Positions 53,098 to 64,000 of a DNA stretch of 64,000 nucleotides are shown here, piece after piece. Below the pieces are notes generated by a model. That model was given only the letters and a program-made list of their open reading frames with translations, was not told the DNA's origin and did no database searches. The DNA comes from Anisakis pegreffii (Eukaryota > Nematoda > Chromadorea > Rhabditida > Anisakidae). Positions within the stretch are counted from its first letter, which is position 1. Every line of letters begins with the position of its first letter. The position numbers and the translations under genes were made by a program. The stretch covers positions 1-64,000 of the forward strand of contig JAPYMA010000217.1 of the NCBI GenBank assembly GCA_035041965.1. The letters are read 5' to 3'.

Positions 53098-55923
53098 TGT
53101 TGACGTTGACCTTGAACATGGTGCAAATCGCTGATGATGTTTCTCTTTGTGCGTCTTCATTGAACTTTTTCTCATATACGTGAATGCCATCGTGTTTTTT
53201 TTCGTTTGTACGCTTCTCATTTGATCATATTCGAAACGTCATCTACTAATTATTCATTCCATCGGAACTATATTCAGTAACCTCAGATCATTCGTTCTTT
53301 TAAATGCATCAGTCTTTTATCAATTCATAAAATAACCATTAAGGATGAATCGGAAAAAATGGAATTAATGAAGGGTTACCGAAATTTACCACACCATGTT
53401 AGATACGGCAATTGAACCACTTGCACACAATGAGTCTTCTCAGAAGTCGTTTCATGTTTTCTCCTCAAAATAATTTCTCTCTTAAATGGTACAATTTTGT
53501 AACAAATCTTGAAGCTAGCTTTCTGATGAAATGTTGCTCATTTGATACCCACTTTTGTTTGTTTTGTCTGCTTCTGAAATACGGGTCGGAGACAAGAGAG
53601 GCAATCAATTATTAAATGTTTGAAAAGAAGCCATCGTACAATGGCTTAATGATGCAGTTTTGTGATGCTAGTTGTTGAATTTGATCACTCTCGTAATTGA
53701 ACACAACGTATTCAATGAATTTCTCCGGTGAATCATTTTTCAGCTTTTCGATAGTGAGAACGTTAATGTGACAGCTGTATGGCATCATCACTAAGCATCG
53801 TTTGCGTTCAAAATGATAATAATTTTGTCACTTGCTAACTTTGTCGTCATAAACCAGTCAAAAGCAATCCCAAATATAAGTGCGTCATTGGTATGAGAAA
53901 ATTCTTGCAGTGTAACATGCCACTTCCGAACCGTTATGATATTAAGTTGATGTATGTATGTAACTTGCCAGTTTACGAACTTATGCGTTTTGCAAAATTA
54001 TATGCAGTTGCAGTTTTAATTTATCATTTCCCAATTTATCGTCATTTGTCGGACATCGGCTTTGGGATGACAGTATACAAATGTTCAGTTATCTGATCGA
54101 TTAGGATTTGTAAACAAAAAGCGTTTACGTGATTATTAAATATTGTACCAACATGGCACGTTATAATCGTAGAACTGTTATGCTTTATTTATTCATTTTT
54201 TGTTCTATGCAACAAATCACTTCACATCGAATGAAAAATAAAAGTCAGGTTCGTCAAACTGAAATTGTACATCTTTGTGAAGCATAGACGAAATCTTAAT
54301 AGCCCATCGTTCTGTAAATGTTTCGCAAATTCATTTGATGGCTCATCACATTTGTTTCCACATAATTCCTATGCAGAGATCGCTTACTGCTTAGCTCTAC
54401 GCTTGACGTTCCAGCATTACAATGATAATTCTTAACTCATTTTGTACCGCTTTCTTTTATTTGTTCAGCTGTTCATATTTTTTCCGAATTTGTTTTACCT
54501 TTATATGCATAAACTTGTTCACGTTTACGCATGGAAGATTTATTTTATCGTATACGAATGTGCTTATGCGTGTAATGCGTTGTTGTATTGTTTTTATTTG
54601 CGCTGATCGCAATTTTTGTTGTCATAAGAAGTGCTTAGAGTGAATGTACCGAGTCAGAGTTTCTGTCAGATGTTGTCTTATCACCGGAGAATCGTAATTA
54701 TTGCTTTTGTTGAAACGAGAATAAACAGAAAAATTAGCTGCGTTGTGAATTTTAACTAATTTATCAGAATGCGATGAATTCAACCAGTCTCATTATAAAA
54801 GTTTTAGAATCACATTTTTCGAAAAAAATTGGCGGGGTCAGATCAGATCATAAGTGTGTAAGTAAATATTAATATTAATGATCTAATAATAAGACCTTCA
54901 TTGATACGGAATGCTGTAAGAAATATTGCAGGCGATGAAGTTACGACTGAAATTGTAGTCATAGTTCTTAGCAGATGCAAACCAAGCATTTAATGCAATA
55001 AACGCAAAACTTTTTATTGTAATATCTTACAAAAGACACACAAAGACTGTGAGACAAATTATATAGTTTACGATGTGCAATGAGTACTTTTAAAGAATGA
55101 TCAATCTTGAAGGTATCGATTAGTTGCAAAATTGCGGAAATCAGTTTAATTTCGATTGTATAAGAGGGGTGCGGATATGGTGAGGGTCTGGCTGTCAACT
55201 TTATTGCGCAATATTACGGAGCTGTAGTTGTTGCTGAAGAGGAGATTCTCTTACAGCGTTGATTCATTTCGCATTTATGATACTCAACTAACTTATTGTT
55301 CCATATTGATATGAGTCAGTTAACCTATTTCCAAATGAATTGCAATGACAAAATACTCAGTTACTGATTTGTTTCTTGGTTGGTTCAGAATCGGTCTCAA
55401 CTTTGCATCTTTCTTGCTGTAAATTTTGTGGTTTATTTCTGTATCGTAAAGATTTTTATCCGTTGATTGTTTCGTTTTACCGTTTGCAGTCGTCGAAAAT
55501 TTGCTTTCTTCTAAATTACTTATTATGCAGTTAGTCTGTCCAATCATAGTCGTAGAAGTGAGGTGAGATGCACTCAGGTGTGAATGTGCGCAACGTTCAA
55601 GTGGATGTTGGCCCGTTCAAATCGAATTTTCCATAAACTAGCAGCTACGGATATATGATGAGTAATCAGTAATCAGCAACTACTACTCATATATGACATC
55701 ACTGTTTTTCCTTGTAGCTAATGAGATACTTGTCGAGTGTATTTGCATAAAACAAAAATCACCAATGACGCTTCAGAGAAAACGACCAACAGAACAAGAA
55801 ATTCAAAATATATGTAAGGATGAAAACTCGGATCAAGCTCCATTATTAATGAAGGACAGGAGAACAGATGAAAGAAAGAAGAAAAATGAACAGTTTTTTA
55901 TTGTAAATATTTCACATTTCATG
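53098..55923. other. Convergent 3' intergenic region
   Basis: Between the phosphatase stop and the stop of the minus-strand calcium-sensor exon. It should hold both 3' UTRs. Open frames are short and without motifs; none called. Confidence 0.45.
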
Positions 55924-56115
55924 TTATTTGGGCATCTCACACTGTAGCAACCGTACAATTGATGGATCATGTTTGGCACCTTCAATGAATTCACTCAAAC
56001 TTAATTTATCGTCCATATTTTTATCCATCTGTCGAAATATTTTATCGGTTCGTCTTTCTGGTGTCGATTCATCTTCCGATAAATTCATTACTGTTCCAAC
56101 CATTTTATAAATTGC
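55924..56115 (-). CDS. Neuronal calcium sensor protein, last exon only
   Basis: A 64-codon exon after a TTTCAG acceptor (56116-56121) with the C-terminus of the hippocalcin/visinin-like/NCS family: [26 protein letters not shown], then a complete EF-hand ([12 protein letters not shown], ligands at 1, 3, 5, 7, 9 and 12), then [17 protein letters not shown] and MPK stop. The family has four EF-hands and a myristoylated N-terminus, binds calcium, and signals in neurons. This exon gives the fourth EF-hand. The loop has Asp where most members have Gly at position 6. The tail after LLQC is unusually short. I found no upstream exons within the following 7.5 kb, so they are either beyond the window, behind a large intron, or this is a fragment. 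Confidence 0.85.
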   Translation of the reverse strand, partial: AIYKMVGTVMNLSEDESTPERRTDKIFRQMDKNMDDKLSLSEFIEGAKHDPSIVRLLQCEMPK

Positions 56116-59100
56116 CTGAAAGTTTTCCGAACATATATGTATTCAGTGTCATTTGTTTCGTTTCCGATTAATCAACTCGACGAGTGTTATCTTCTCGCTA
56201 TCAATGATATTATGCAAGATTCGCTTGAACCGGTGTCTAAAGGCAACTAAAACTAATAGTTTTGATCCCAAATTAGAAATTGAAAAGGTTGAAACACAAA
56301 ACTGATATAAACGATTAACCTATTTGGTATAAAGCGACAACTTGCAACCTTCTTATTTTACTGCGAAAAAAAAACAGCTAAAAAATTCGTTCCTATGTAC
56401 AAGTGAGTTTGTTCTTCTTCACTTTGAAAAAGAGCAACTTCACCATAAGATGATCACTCCAAGCGGAAACGATTCAGTCATATAAGTTTTCATTATAAGG
56501 TGGATTTATGTAATTCGACAGCAGCGCTTGCTTCAATTGCATTCATTTGAAGCGATGCATAGATAAATGTTCATGACAGAAAAGAGGATTATCAGTGACC
56601 TTTACAAGTACTTGGAACTTAAGGGAATCGTTTCTTCATCATTTTGCATGACAAGAACGCTTCGCCGCGTAAATAAAATGCGTTTCTTAACATCTCTTGA
56701 TTGAATAGACATTTGGACAAATATACTTTCATGAGAAGTAAAAACATTTCTTCCAATAAAGCACTCAGCCATCATTCTAATAAACAAACTGAGATGGGTA
56801 TACGTCAATTATTCACACTCAGTATTCATTCATCATTGCGAATCTATCCGAATCATTTTCCTTAATGAACGTTCACTTGATTTCAGTTCTTAATTCTTGA
56901 ACATGCTCATCAGCCAGACATTCATACCAACAGTTTAGATGTACATTTTTTGAGAATTCGATTAACGATCACCCCGCATAACATACACCTAGGGTTACGA
57001 CCAAATATTTTTGGCGAAATTTTGTTTCGCTCCATATCCGTCTTCGATCGAACTCACCTAATTTTTCATTCTGATCTTAAAAGCGTAAGCAGAATTCCGA
57101 TTATCTCTTAGTGGTATCCGACTTAGCAGGGAACATTCGTGTAATGATTGAGTCATTTTTGTTATTCCATGCAGTGTATTTTCTGACATCATTGGTTAAA
57201 ACAATGCTTCGTATTCTATTTGCATCGAATTGCGTTCATAAAAAATATCTGAGGGCAACAGTCGTGAAATAATTGTTTCATTCGTGAGAAGTTGGGGGCT
57301 AGAAATGAATGGCGAGCAAATTCAATCGGAAGGTTTCTCAATAAGACAAGAAAATAATCCTTTTCCAAACAAAACTTAGTGATAAATTTTTAAAGATATT
57401 GAACAGTAACATTTTGCGAAACCACCTCTCGAAACATTTTTGCGAAAATTATCACAGATGGTGACTCTGATTATGATTGACATTCTAATCTCACTTACAG
57501 ACCATGTTTTGAACTTTAGGAACAATCCCTTATTGAAACTATTAGCAATAAACGCTAACAATTTCTGGATAATGTGCTATCCAGAAGTGGTTCGGTTGGA
57601 ATGAATCAATTCATTTTTCATCGATTATTTTGGTGAAAAGTGTTCGGTCCAAATCAGGATACGATTGATCTTCTAGAATGAATTACGATCGTTGGTCGAG
57701 ATTGTCCACTGTTTATTGGTATGCGTGCAGGTACAGAAATTTTTCCATTAGTGGCTTGATATCGTCATTCGGCTACCATTCTGTTATACGAATCAACTTT
57801 CCACATGACACATTCGAATGAAGCAATACACTGATCATCTGTCGTCTGATGAATGTTTCTTTTCGAATACTTCTGCAATCAAGATGAAACCTCGCAGGTG
57901 TGAGAAAATTGATTTTTCATCGGACTGCCGTTAATGCTGTCATTTCTTTTTTGAGTGTTCAACATCTGTTTCACGCAATTCTCTTTCCGTTCCAATGTTT
58001 TCGAGTTGTTTTTCGGTGTTGTTTCTGTTTTATAAATTACTGCTGCAGTGTCAGAAGCAGATTTTGTGTGATATTCTTATAAATGAGCGGTAATATGTGA
58101 AAGGAAGGTAAATAAAGGCACATATCTATTTATCCACCCCCTGATTGCATCAATCGATCACGAATGATGAATTAATTACTTGATTGATTGCCTGAATTTT
58201 TATCTGCTTCAGTATTTCCCATACTCACATCGTTTCTCGTTTCATCACCTGTTTTAGAACAGGCTATAAGAGAGATACTGTCTCTTGAGCGTACATACCA
58301 TCGCTTTTCTTTTCATTCAGAAACTGCTCACAAGCATACCAATAGTTTTGCACATCTCCCTATTAACCAACCTGTATAAACATAAGTGGGCACGTAGCTG
58401 TATTTAAATCTTATTATCATTAATTCTTTATTCCCCCATCCTTCCTCCCTGAGAATTTGATAGACGTTGTTCATTGTCAGACATGATTACAGGCCACCCA
58501 CTGAGCCTATTCTCAAAACAATGAGCCACTCTTACGAACCCACTCGTCTTTCGCACAAACTACCATGACAATTCATATTGCCCCCTTCCACGAAGAACAA
58601 CTTTCCGAAACAGTTGGCAAACTTGTGCAGATCATCGTAAACGATGTGCTTCTGTCATGAAATTATGCGCACTTTCTTCCTAGAATATCAAAACGGTGCC
58701 TTCTGTGCTTATTCGCTTACATTCGTATTCTTGCTTATGTTCGCTGAGAGTTGAATGGATGATTTTTTTTGTTGTTTTTATGCATGAAATATGGGCACTA
58801 CAAGAGTGTTTTGCACGCAGAAATGACATAATGATAATAATCTGATGTCTTCGATCGGAAGTTGTGTCAGGGATTAAATTTTAGTGGACAGTTTGAAAAC
58901 AATGTGGGAATAGTGCCCTTGCGTGTGCAAATGTATGCGAGAATTCTTAAGTTCAAAATCGTTAGAACAAAGTGCGATCAGGAGAATGGAATCATTGTTT
59001 TTCAATCATGCTCGGTGCATAATGCGAGTAGAATGATCATGTTTAAGTTGTAGCAACAATTTAAAAAAATGACCAGCTCGAGTCAAAATTTGAACAAAGC

Positions 59101-60217
59101 TTGTTCAAATACGATCAATGAGCATGCAAGCATAGAAATCAGCTTGATGGATCTGAAGGTGTGCTATAGCAAGAACGCAGATCATTACTGATGTGCTAGT
59201 ACCTCTATGTGCAAAATGCTGATAAAGTGGCTATGATTAGGCTGCTTCACGAACAATAGAAATGGTTTGATTAAATTTAAGCTTTCAGTGAGCACATGCA
59301 AGAATGTGGCTTATAAGCATAGAAGCGCACAAAACATCGTATCAAAATCGATAGTGGTTTATGCCGAAAGTGTGCATAATTTTCTACTCAATTGAGTACT
59401 TTTATTCCGACTGAATCCAGCACTATGTGACTGTTTCCTCTTTGTAGAATAGGTGTGAGTTTTTTTAGGAAATTCCATAAAAATATCAAAACTTGGTTGA
59501 CAACCAACCAATCAATCAAAAATGAGGTATAGTCGTACATCTTAGAATTTCAAATTTGACACTATTTCAAAACTTATTTTTAGTTGACTGTTCATTTTAT
59601 GTATTATTTCTGTTCTGAAAATAACAATAAAAATAAATAAGAATGAATTCGAACTATTCATTATTCAATGCTTCTTCCCCTATGCAAGAGCTCTTGTTTT
59701 AAAAGACGATTATTATATGAGATGATTAGGTTACATTAAATGAATCGCGGTTTTTCAACAATAGCAAAAATAACAACACAATGGTCTTTCTAATTATAAG
59801 GCGAGAATGAAAAAAGGGGAGCAGTACTGATTTAGGGTATATCACGAATTGTGTTCTTGCGTGCTGAAAGAAAAAAAGGAAAGTAATAAAGAAATTGTTG
59901 TATTTAGAAGAGCGAATGAGAGAAAGCAAAAAGATAACAGCGATGAGATCGTCAATAAATAAAAAATATATTCACTGCAGATAAAAGTTTGAGAATAAGA
60001 GGCAGAAAGATGTAAGATGTCACTGCTGATTTCGTGAAAACAATCATCGTCTATCATACAACATCAGCAATACACATATTATAAGTTGTACATATGATTG
60101 AACAACCATCTCGTGAAATGATTTTAAAGTGTTGTCTGAACATGGCAGTTGCCATGCATTTCGATTGTTTTGTGGTTCTATTCTACCAATCACAAAGATG
60201 AATAGCAACGAACTAAA

Positions 60218-60345
60218 CATGGGAACGAATGAATGTTAGAATATCGCCAATTTCCGTTCATTTAGTATCAATAAGCAATTCATTAGAATTGTTTATTGAT
60301 ACTAAATGAACGAAAATAGGCTATATTCTAATATTCGTTCTCATG
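60218..60345. repeat. Long hairpin, about 60-bp arms, 4-nt loop
   Basis: The arm 60218-60281 is matched by the reverse complement of 60286-60345, with a handful of mismatches and one small gap. The central half is nearly perfect (TTCATTTAGTATCAATAA). Arms this long with so short a loop fit a palindromic MITE or a source of double-stranded RNA better than a miRNA. Confidence 0.75.
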
Positions 60346-63108
60346 TCAGAATAATATGAGAGGACCGCTTGTGATAGAGCATTATTACATTGGGATTATT
60401 TGTAATTTGCCTCAGCCTTGTCAAAATTTTAATCCAGCTAAGCTGAACCAATTTTATTGATCGTTGTTGTCATCATGATTTTCACTTAAAAGTGTCCTTG
60501 ATATAATACATTCAACTGGTAAATAGACATACATAATGAAAGCGCTTCAGGTATTCACCATTGATCATTGATTAAAGCAGCATAACTTGAAATCTGTTCG
60601 TTGGTTCTAAAGCTGAGAATTTGCTGAAATGAAACAGTAAACTTCAAATTTTAGCTCGATCTTATGCAGATGGATGATATGCTATTAAATTAGGCAATTA
60701 ATCGCCTCCATTTCCACGCACCATGTTACTTGTATGGTTATATACGAACATTTACGATGTGACTGGATTGGAATGTGATTAAATTGTCGAATTCAAGCGA
60801 CCTTATAGATAGAAACTTCTAATTATGAGTGAGTGTTGACGTAGCGTTAGTTCATAGAGTGCTTGAATGTTTCATTGCTTTGTTTATTTTTGATAAAGTT
60901 CGTTTGCGCAGGCCGATGCTTATCGCTTTGGGTGATTTAATAAAAAGACGTAATCAGAGCAGTAATTAGTGAAAGTATTTAAGAAACATTGATAATAGAC
61001 AGAATAAGTTGAAAGTGATCAGTTTGCCGGATAGATGAAGAAAAAACTGAAATGATTTGGGATGGTGACTGAGTGAAAGGATGGGTTGATGAATGATGTT
61101 CTCTAATAGGAAAAACAAACAAAGAATATTGCATTTAGAGCAGGATCACAAGAGGCACTTTTGACAGTGCAATTGCTGCTGCGACTACAACTTATGGTAC
61201 TGCCATTTTTCGTGCTATTCTCAACGATTTGAGTCGTCGATCGCCCAATCCCTCGACCAAGACAGCCATCTCAGTTAGATGCTGCTTTCTAGTTCATCAT
61301 TGTTTTCCTTTTATGCTCAACACTACTAGCAGTTGTACATTCATTTCATGTCGCTGCTTGGCTGCTATACCTCCTTCCCCTTTTCTCCTCGCTGCTACCT
61401 TACATTGATCGTAGTAGCAGCCATACATGGAATTGAGTAAAGTTAGTTACAACTCGTTATTTCATGTGTCTTTCTGTCAAGGGACTGCAGACAATGAATG
61501 TTTCGTTGAGCGAATAATGCTGCTGTCTAATGCTACTAAAGTAGCCATAATGTCGCAGTCGTTATCATGATCATCTCATAGCTGTGTATAGCTGCCTAGT
61601 TTCCAGCTAACTAACGTACACCAAAGCAATCGCCAACAGCATCAATGTTGAAAGTGGAGTAAATAACATCGTTAGTTTATAGTTCCTAGTTCTTTTACAC
61701 TTATTCGTCGTTTGGTCAGATGTGTATTTGATAGCAAATATATTTATGCTGTACGCATGGTCATTAACGAATGTAACATACATTCACGTATCTTTTATAT
61801 CTCGACAACCCACATGAAATAATTAATTTCATTTCTTTTTATTAGTCAGTCATAATTTAACATTATTATTGGTATTAATTTTGCTCTTATTTTCATTCCT
61901 TCGCAGCATATCCAGTACTACTACAAACAACAGCAGTAATAACTTTTATTGATGTGTTCCTTACATTCTCGAAATGGCCATCAAATAACTTCTTCAATCT
62001 TTAGTATGCTTGAAAGCCCACTTAACTGCTCCCATAAAACAACTGCATAATAGATCCAAGCTCGTTCTTAACATTTAACACTTAACTGCTCAACATTTAA
62101 ATGACGATCATATGACGTGAGATACTCGCGTGAAGAACGTTACCAACATAATATTGTTTTTGCTAATGATATGCATCCACATGAATGATTAATTGGATGA
62201 GTAGTGAATAGTGAGTACTTTTTGAGCTCTTTTAAACGATGTTTACATCAAAAACCATCTCCACATGCAATTGTTATCCAATAACGGCAAATCAGGGTTT
62301 TTTAAGCAAGAAATGCTCACTGAATAAATACTAATAACAAGCAATGATAACAACAAGTGAAAGCTTTCTCAACACTAATTGAGAAGTCATCATAAAGCGG
62401 TGATGAAACACTTTCAATACATATTTCTTACCAGTCCAAAAACAGCGTTAACATCAATAGTGAATAAACGATACCAGTTTTCGAATAACTGAAATGAGAC
62501 TGCACTGGAAACACAAACGTTGTTCGTATGTATACCTATACATACGTCTGAATCATGTCAAATTACAAACCCACACATATTCAGTTGCCGCTTAAAATGC
62601 TTTTCATAGTTACTGAGCTGAAATTTTCACGCTTTCGTTCGTTCGGTCATCGAACTTAATCGTTTTCATCAAAAGTTCACTCAACACTTTAAGCATTCCA
62701 CAGATTAAATCATCACTCAACATTAAGCACATTGAACTTCTTTAAGCATTAAATATACATAGCACTAATTACAAAACTGCTTTTCTAATGAACATCATTT
62801 AGTTCTACAAGAACCATTCGATAACATCACATGCTGCTTTCAGTACACAACTTGAGAGTGCTGTAATCTCTGAAGCAAAAATAAAACTGTCAATATGCAT
62901 TAAAAATAATTTACAAATAAATCCCTACTTCGCACTTATGCACATATCCCTGCGATATCTGCCCATCTATCATGTTTATGTAACGTCAATAAATCACACT
63001 AAGTAAATAAGTCTCTTCAGATTTTCTTATCGGTTCATTCATTCCCATTTCCACTGGCTTTCATTTCTTGAGAGTCATCATTTAGTAATGTAACCAAAAG
63101 GAAACTAT

Positions 63109-63137
63109 CCCCCCCCCTCTCTCTCTCTCTCTCTCTC
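63109..63137. repeat. Poly-C and (CT)n run
   Basis: Nine C followed by about ten CT repeats; a simple-sequence tract. Confidence 0.9.
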
Positions 63138-63692
63138 GCCTTGTCGTTTCGTTTCGCTGATTCTTTCTGTGTCAATAATTAGCACCAGATGTAGCAACTA
63201 GAACGAGGAAATAAACATAATGGAAATTCAACTCGGAAAGAGAAATGTTCATAAATACGCATTCTTTGAAACAAAGACAGTGTTACAATAATGATCTAAA
63301 TGTTGCTTTCTGTTGTCGGCATTAATGGTGATTGTAAATGCAAAACTGTTTAACGAAAACAATATGAAGAGAACTTGAGCATCAATCAAACAAGTGAGTA
63401 GCGCCTCTTGTTCTTCTTCATCTTCACTTATTTATTGAACGTTTTTCCAACCTCATTCTTACCACTAACCCACTAAACGTTTTTCCTCATTCTCATACTG
63501 CCACAACATGATGTATGTTTACACTTTCACGATATTATCTAATTTCATACGATACGACGAATCAACAACCACATGAATGCTGTTTAAATATTGAAGTGAG
63601 TGCTCGTATAGACATTTTTCTAGTTACCTTCCTTTTTGTTTGAATAGGCTACATTTCAGTAAGGTGAATCACTGAATATTTGAACTCTTCAG

Positions 63693-64000
63693 CTAAACGA
63701 AATTTCTCTGTGAGTGTTCATCAAGAAGAACCGATAAAATTAATTCCAAATGAATGGGCAAACGTCATAATTTTCCACGTTTCCATAAGAACCGACAAAA
63801 AAAAAACAATATTCCTTTACCGATCATCTAAGAACAGTCGAAACTATTTCCATCTTTTTCCAGAAAAATAGATTTTCAGAATTACATCAATGCAACAAAA
63901 TTGCTGACTGCTCAGCAGTCGCCGAGAAGAGATAAGTACTGCTGCTTTTGCGGTTTAGGTGAACGGAGTGATCGAATAATCACATCAAATCAAGAATCCA
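63693..64000 (+). CDS. Cysteine-rich protein, two exons, cut by window edge
   Basis: Two exon-like segments join in phase. The first, 63693-63778, follows a CTCTTCAG acceptor and reads SVSVHQEEPIKLIPNEW before a GTTTCC donor. The second starts at 63880 after a TTTTCAG acceptor and reads NYINATKLLTAQQSPRRDKY then CCFCGLGERSD, open to the window end. A possible donor lies at 63958|63959. The CCFCGxGERS stretch resembles the first half of a PHD-type zinc finger such as those in MLL3/4 methyltransferases, but too little is present to name the protein. Start and stop are outside what is visible. Confidence 0.45.

Larger units (their letters stand above)
56116..63692. other. Long interval without recognised exons
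   Basis: May be a large intron of the calcium-sensor gene, intergenic space, or upstream introns of the gene at the right edge. Open frames are short and AT-driven. A long hairpin (60218-60345) and a poly-C/(CT)n run near 63120 are the only structured elements seen. Confidence 0.4.

Noticed and set aside
54968..55547. Minus-strand ORFs of about 75 codons
   Set aside because: They lack ATG in good context and motifs; they probably fall in 3' UTR or intergenic sequence.

Overview
The window is nuclear DNA of an animal, most likely a nematode. The genes are split into many small exons with short introns (down to 46 bp), acceptors are mostly of the TTTTCAG type, flanks are AT-rich, and there is an initiator tRNA-Met of eukaryotic type. 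One gene is a secreted family-19 chitinase-like protein of the kind known from nematodes. I could not fix the genus. Almost none of the genes is a single open frame; I rebuilt them by joining exons whose splice phases agree.

Layout, left to right. 1-3.4 kb: non-coding apart from a minus-strand initiator tRNA-Met. 3.4-6.9 kb, minus strand: an ACOT8-type acyl-CoA thioesterase and, just upstream, a tiny two-exon ORF. 6.9-11.2 kb: no gene seen. 11.2-26.3 kb, plus strand: a 34-exon LRPPRC-like pentatricopeptide-repeat gene with a mitochondrial presequence. 27.2-30.6 kb, minus strand and convergent with it: a secreted GH19 chitinase-like gene. 32.8-35.3 kb, plus strand: an ER-lumen FKBP with two domains and a KEEL tail. 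35.3-45.7 kb: a repeat-rich interval with two tandem arrays, a foldback element and a hAT-type MITE with an 8-bp target-site duplication. 45.7-53.1 kb, plus strand: a PTP1B/TC-PTP-type tyrosine phosphatase with a C-terminal membrane anchor. 55.9-56.1 kb, minus strand: the last exon of a neuronal calcium sensor. 56.1-63.7 kb: probably intron or intergenic, with a long perfect-type hairpin. 63.7-64.0 kb: two exons of a cysteine-rich protein running off the right edge.

The genes do not form a pathway. LRPPRC acts in mitochondrial RNA handling, the thioesterase in lipid breakdown, the FKBP in ER folding, the phosphatase at the ER face, and the chitinase-like protein outside the cell. The least ordinary signals are the intronic miRNA-sized hairpin in LRPPRC, the possible soluble isoform of the phosphatase, the loss of the peroxisomal tail in the thioesterase, the two MITEs and the two tandem arrays.
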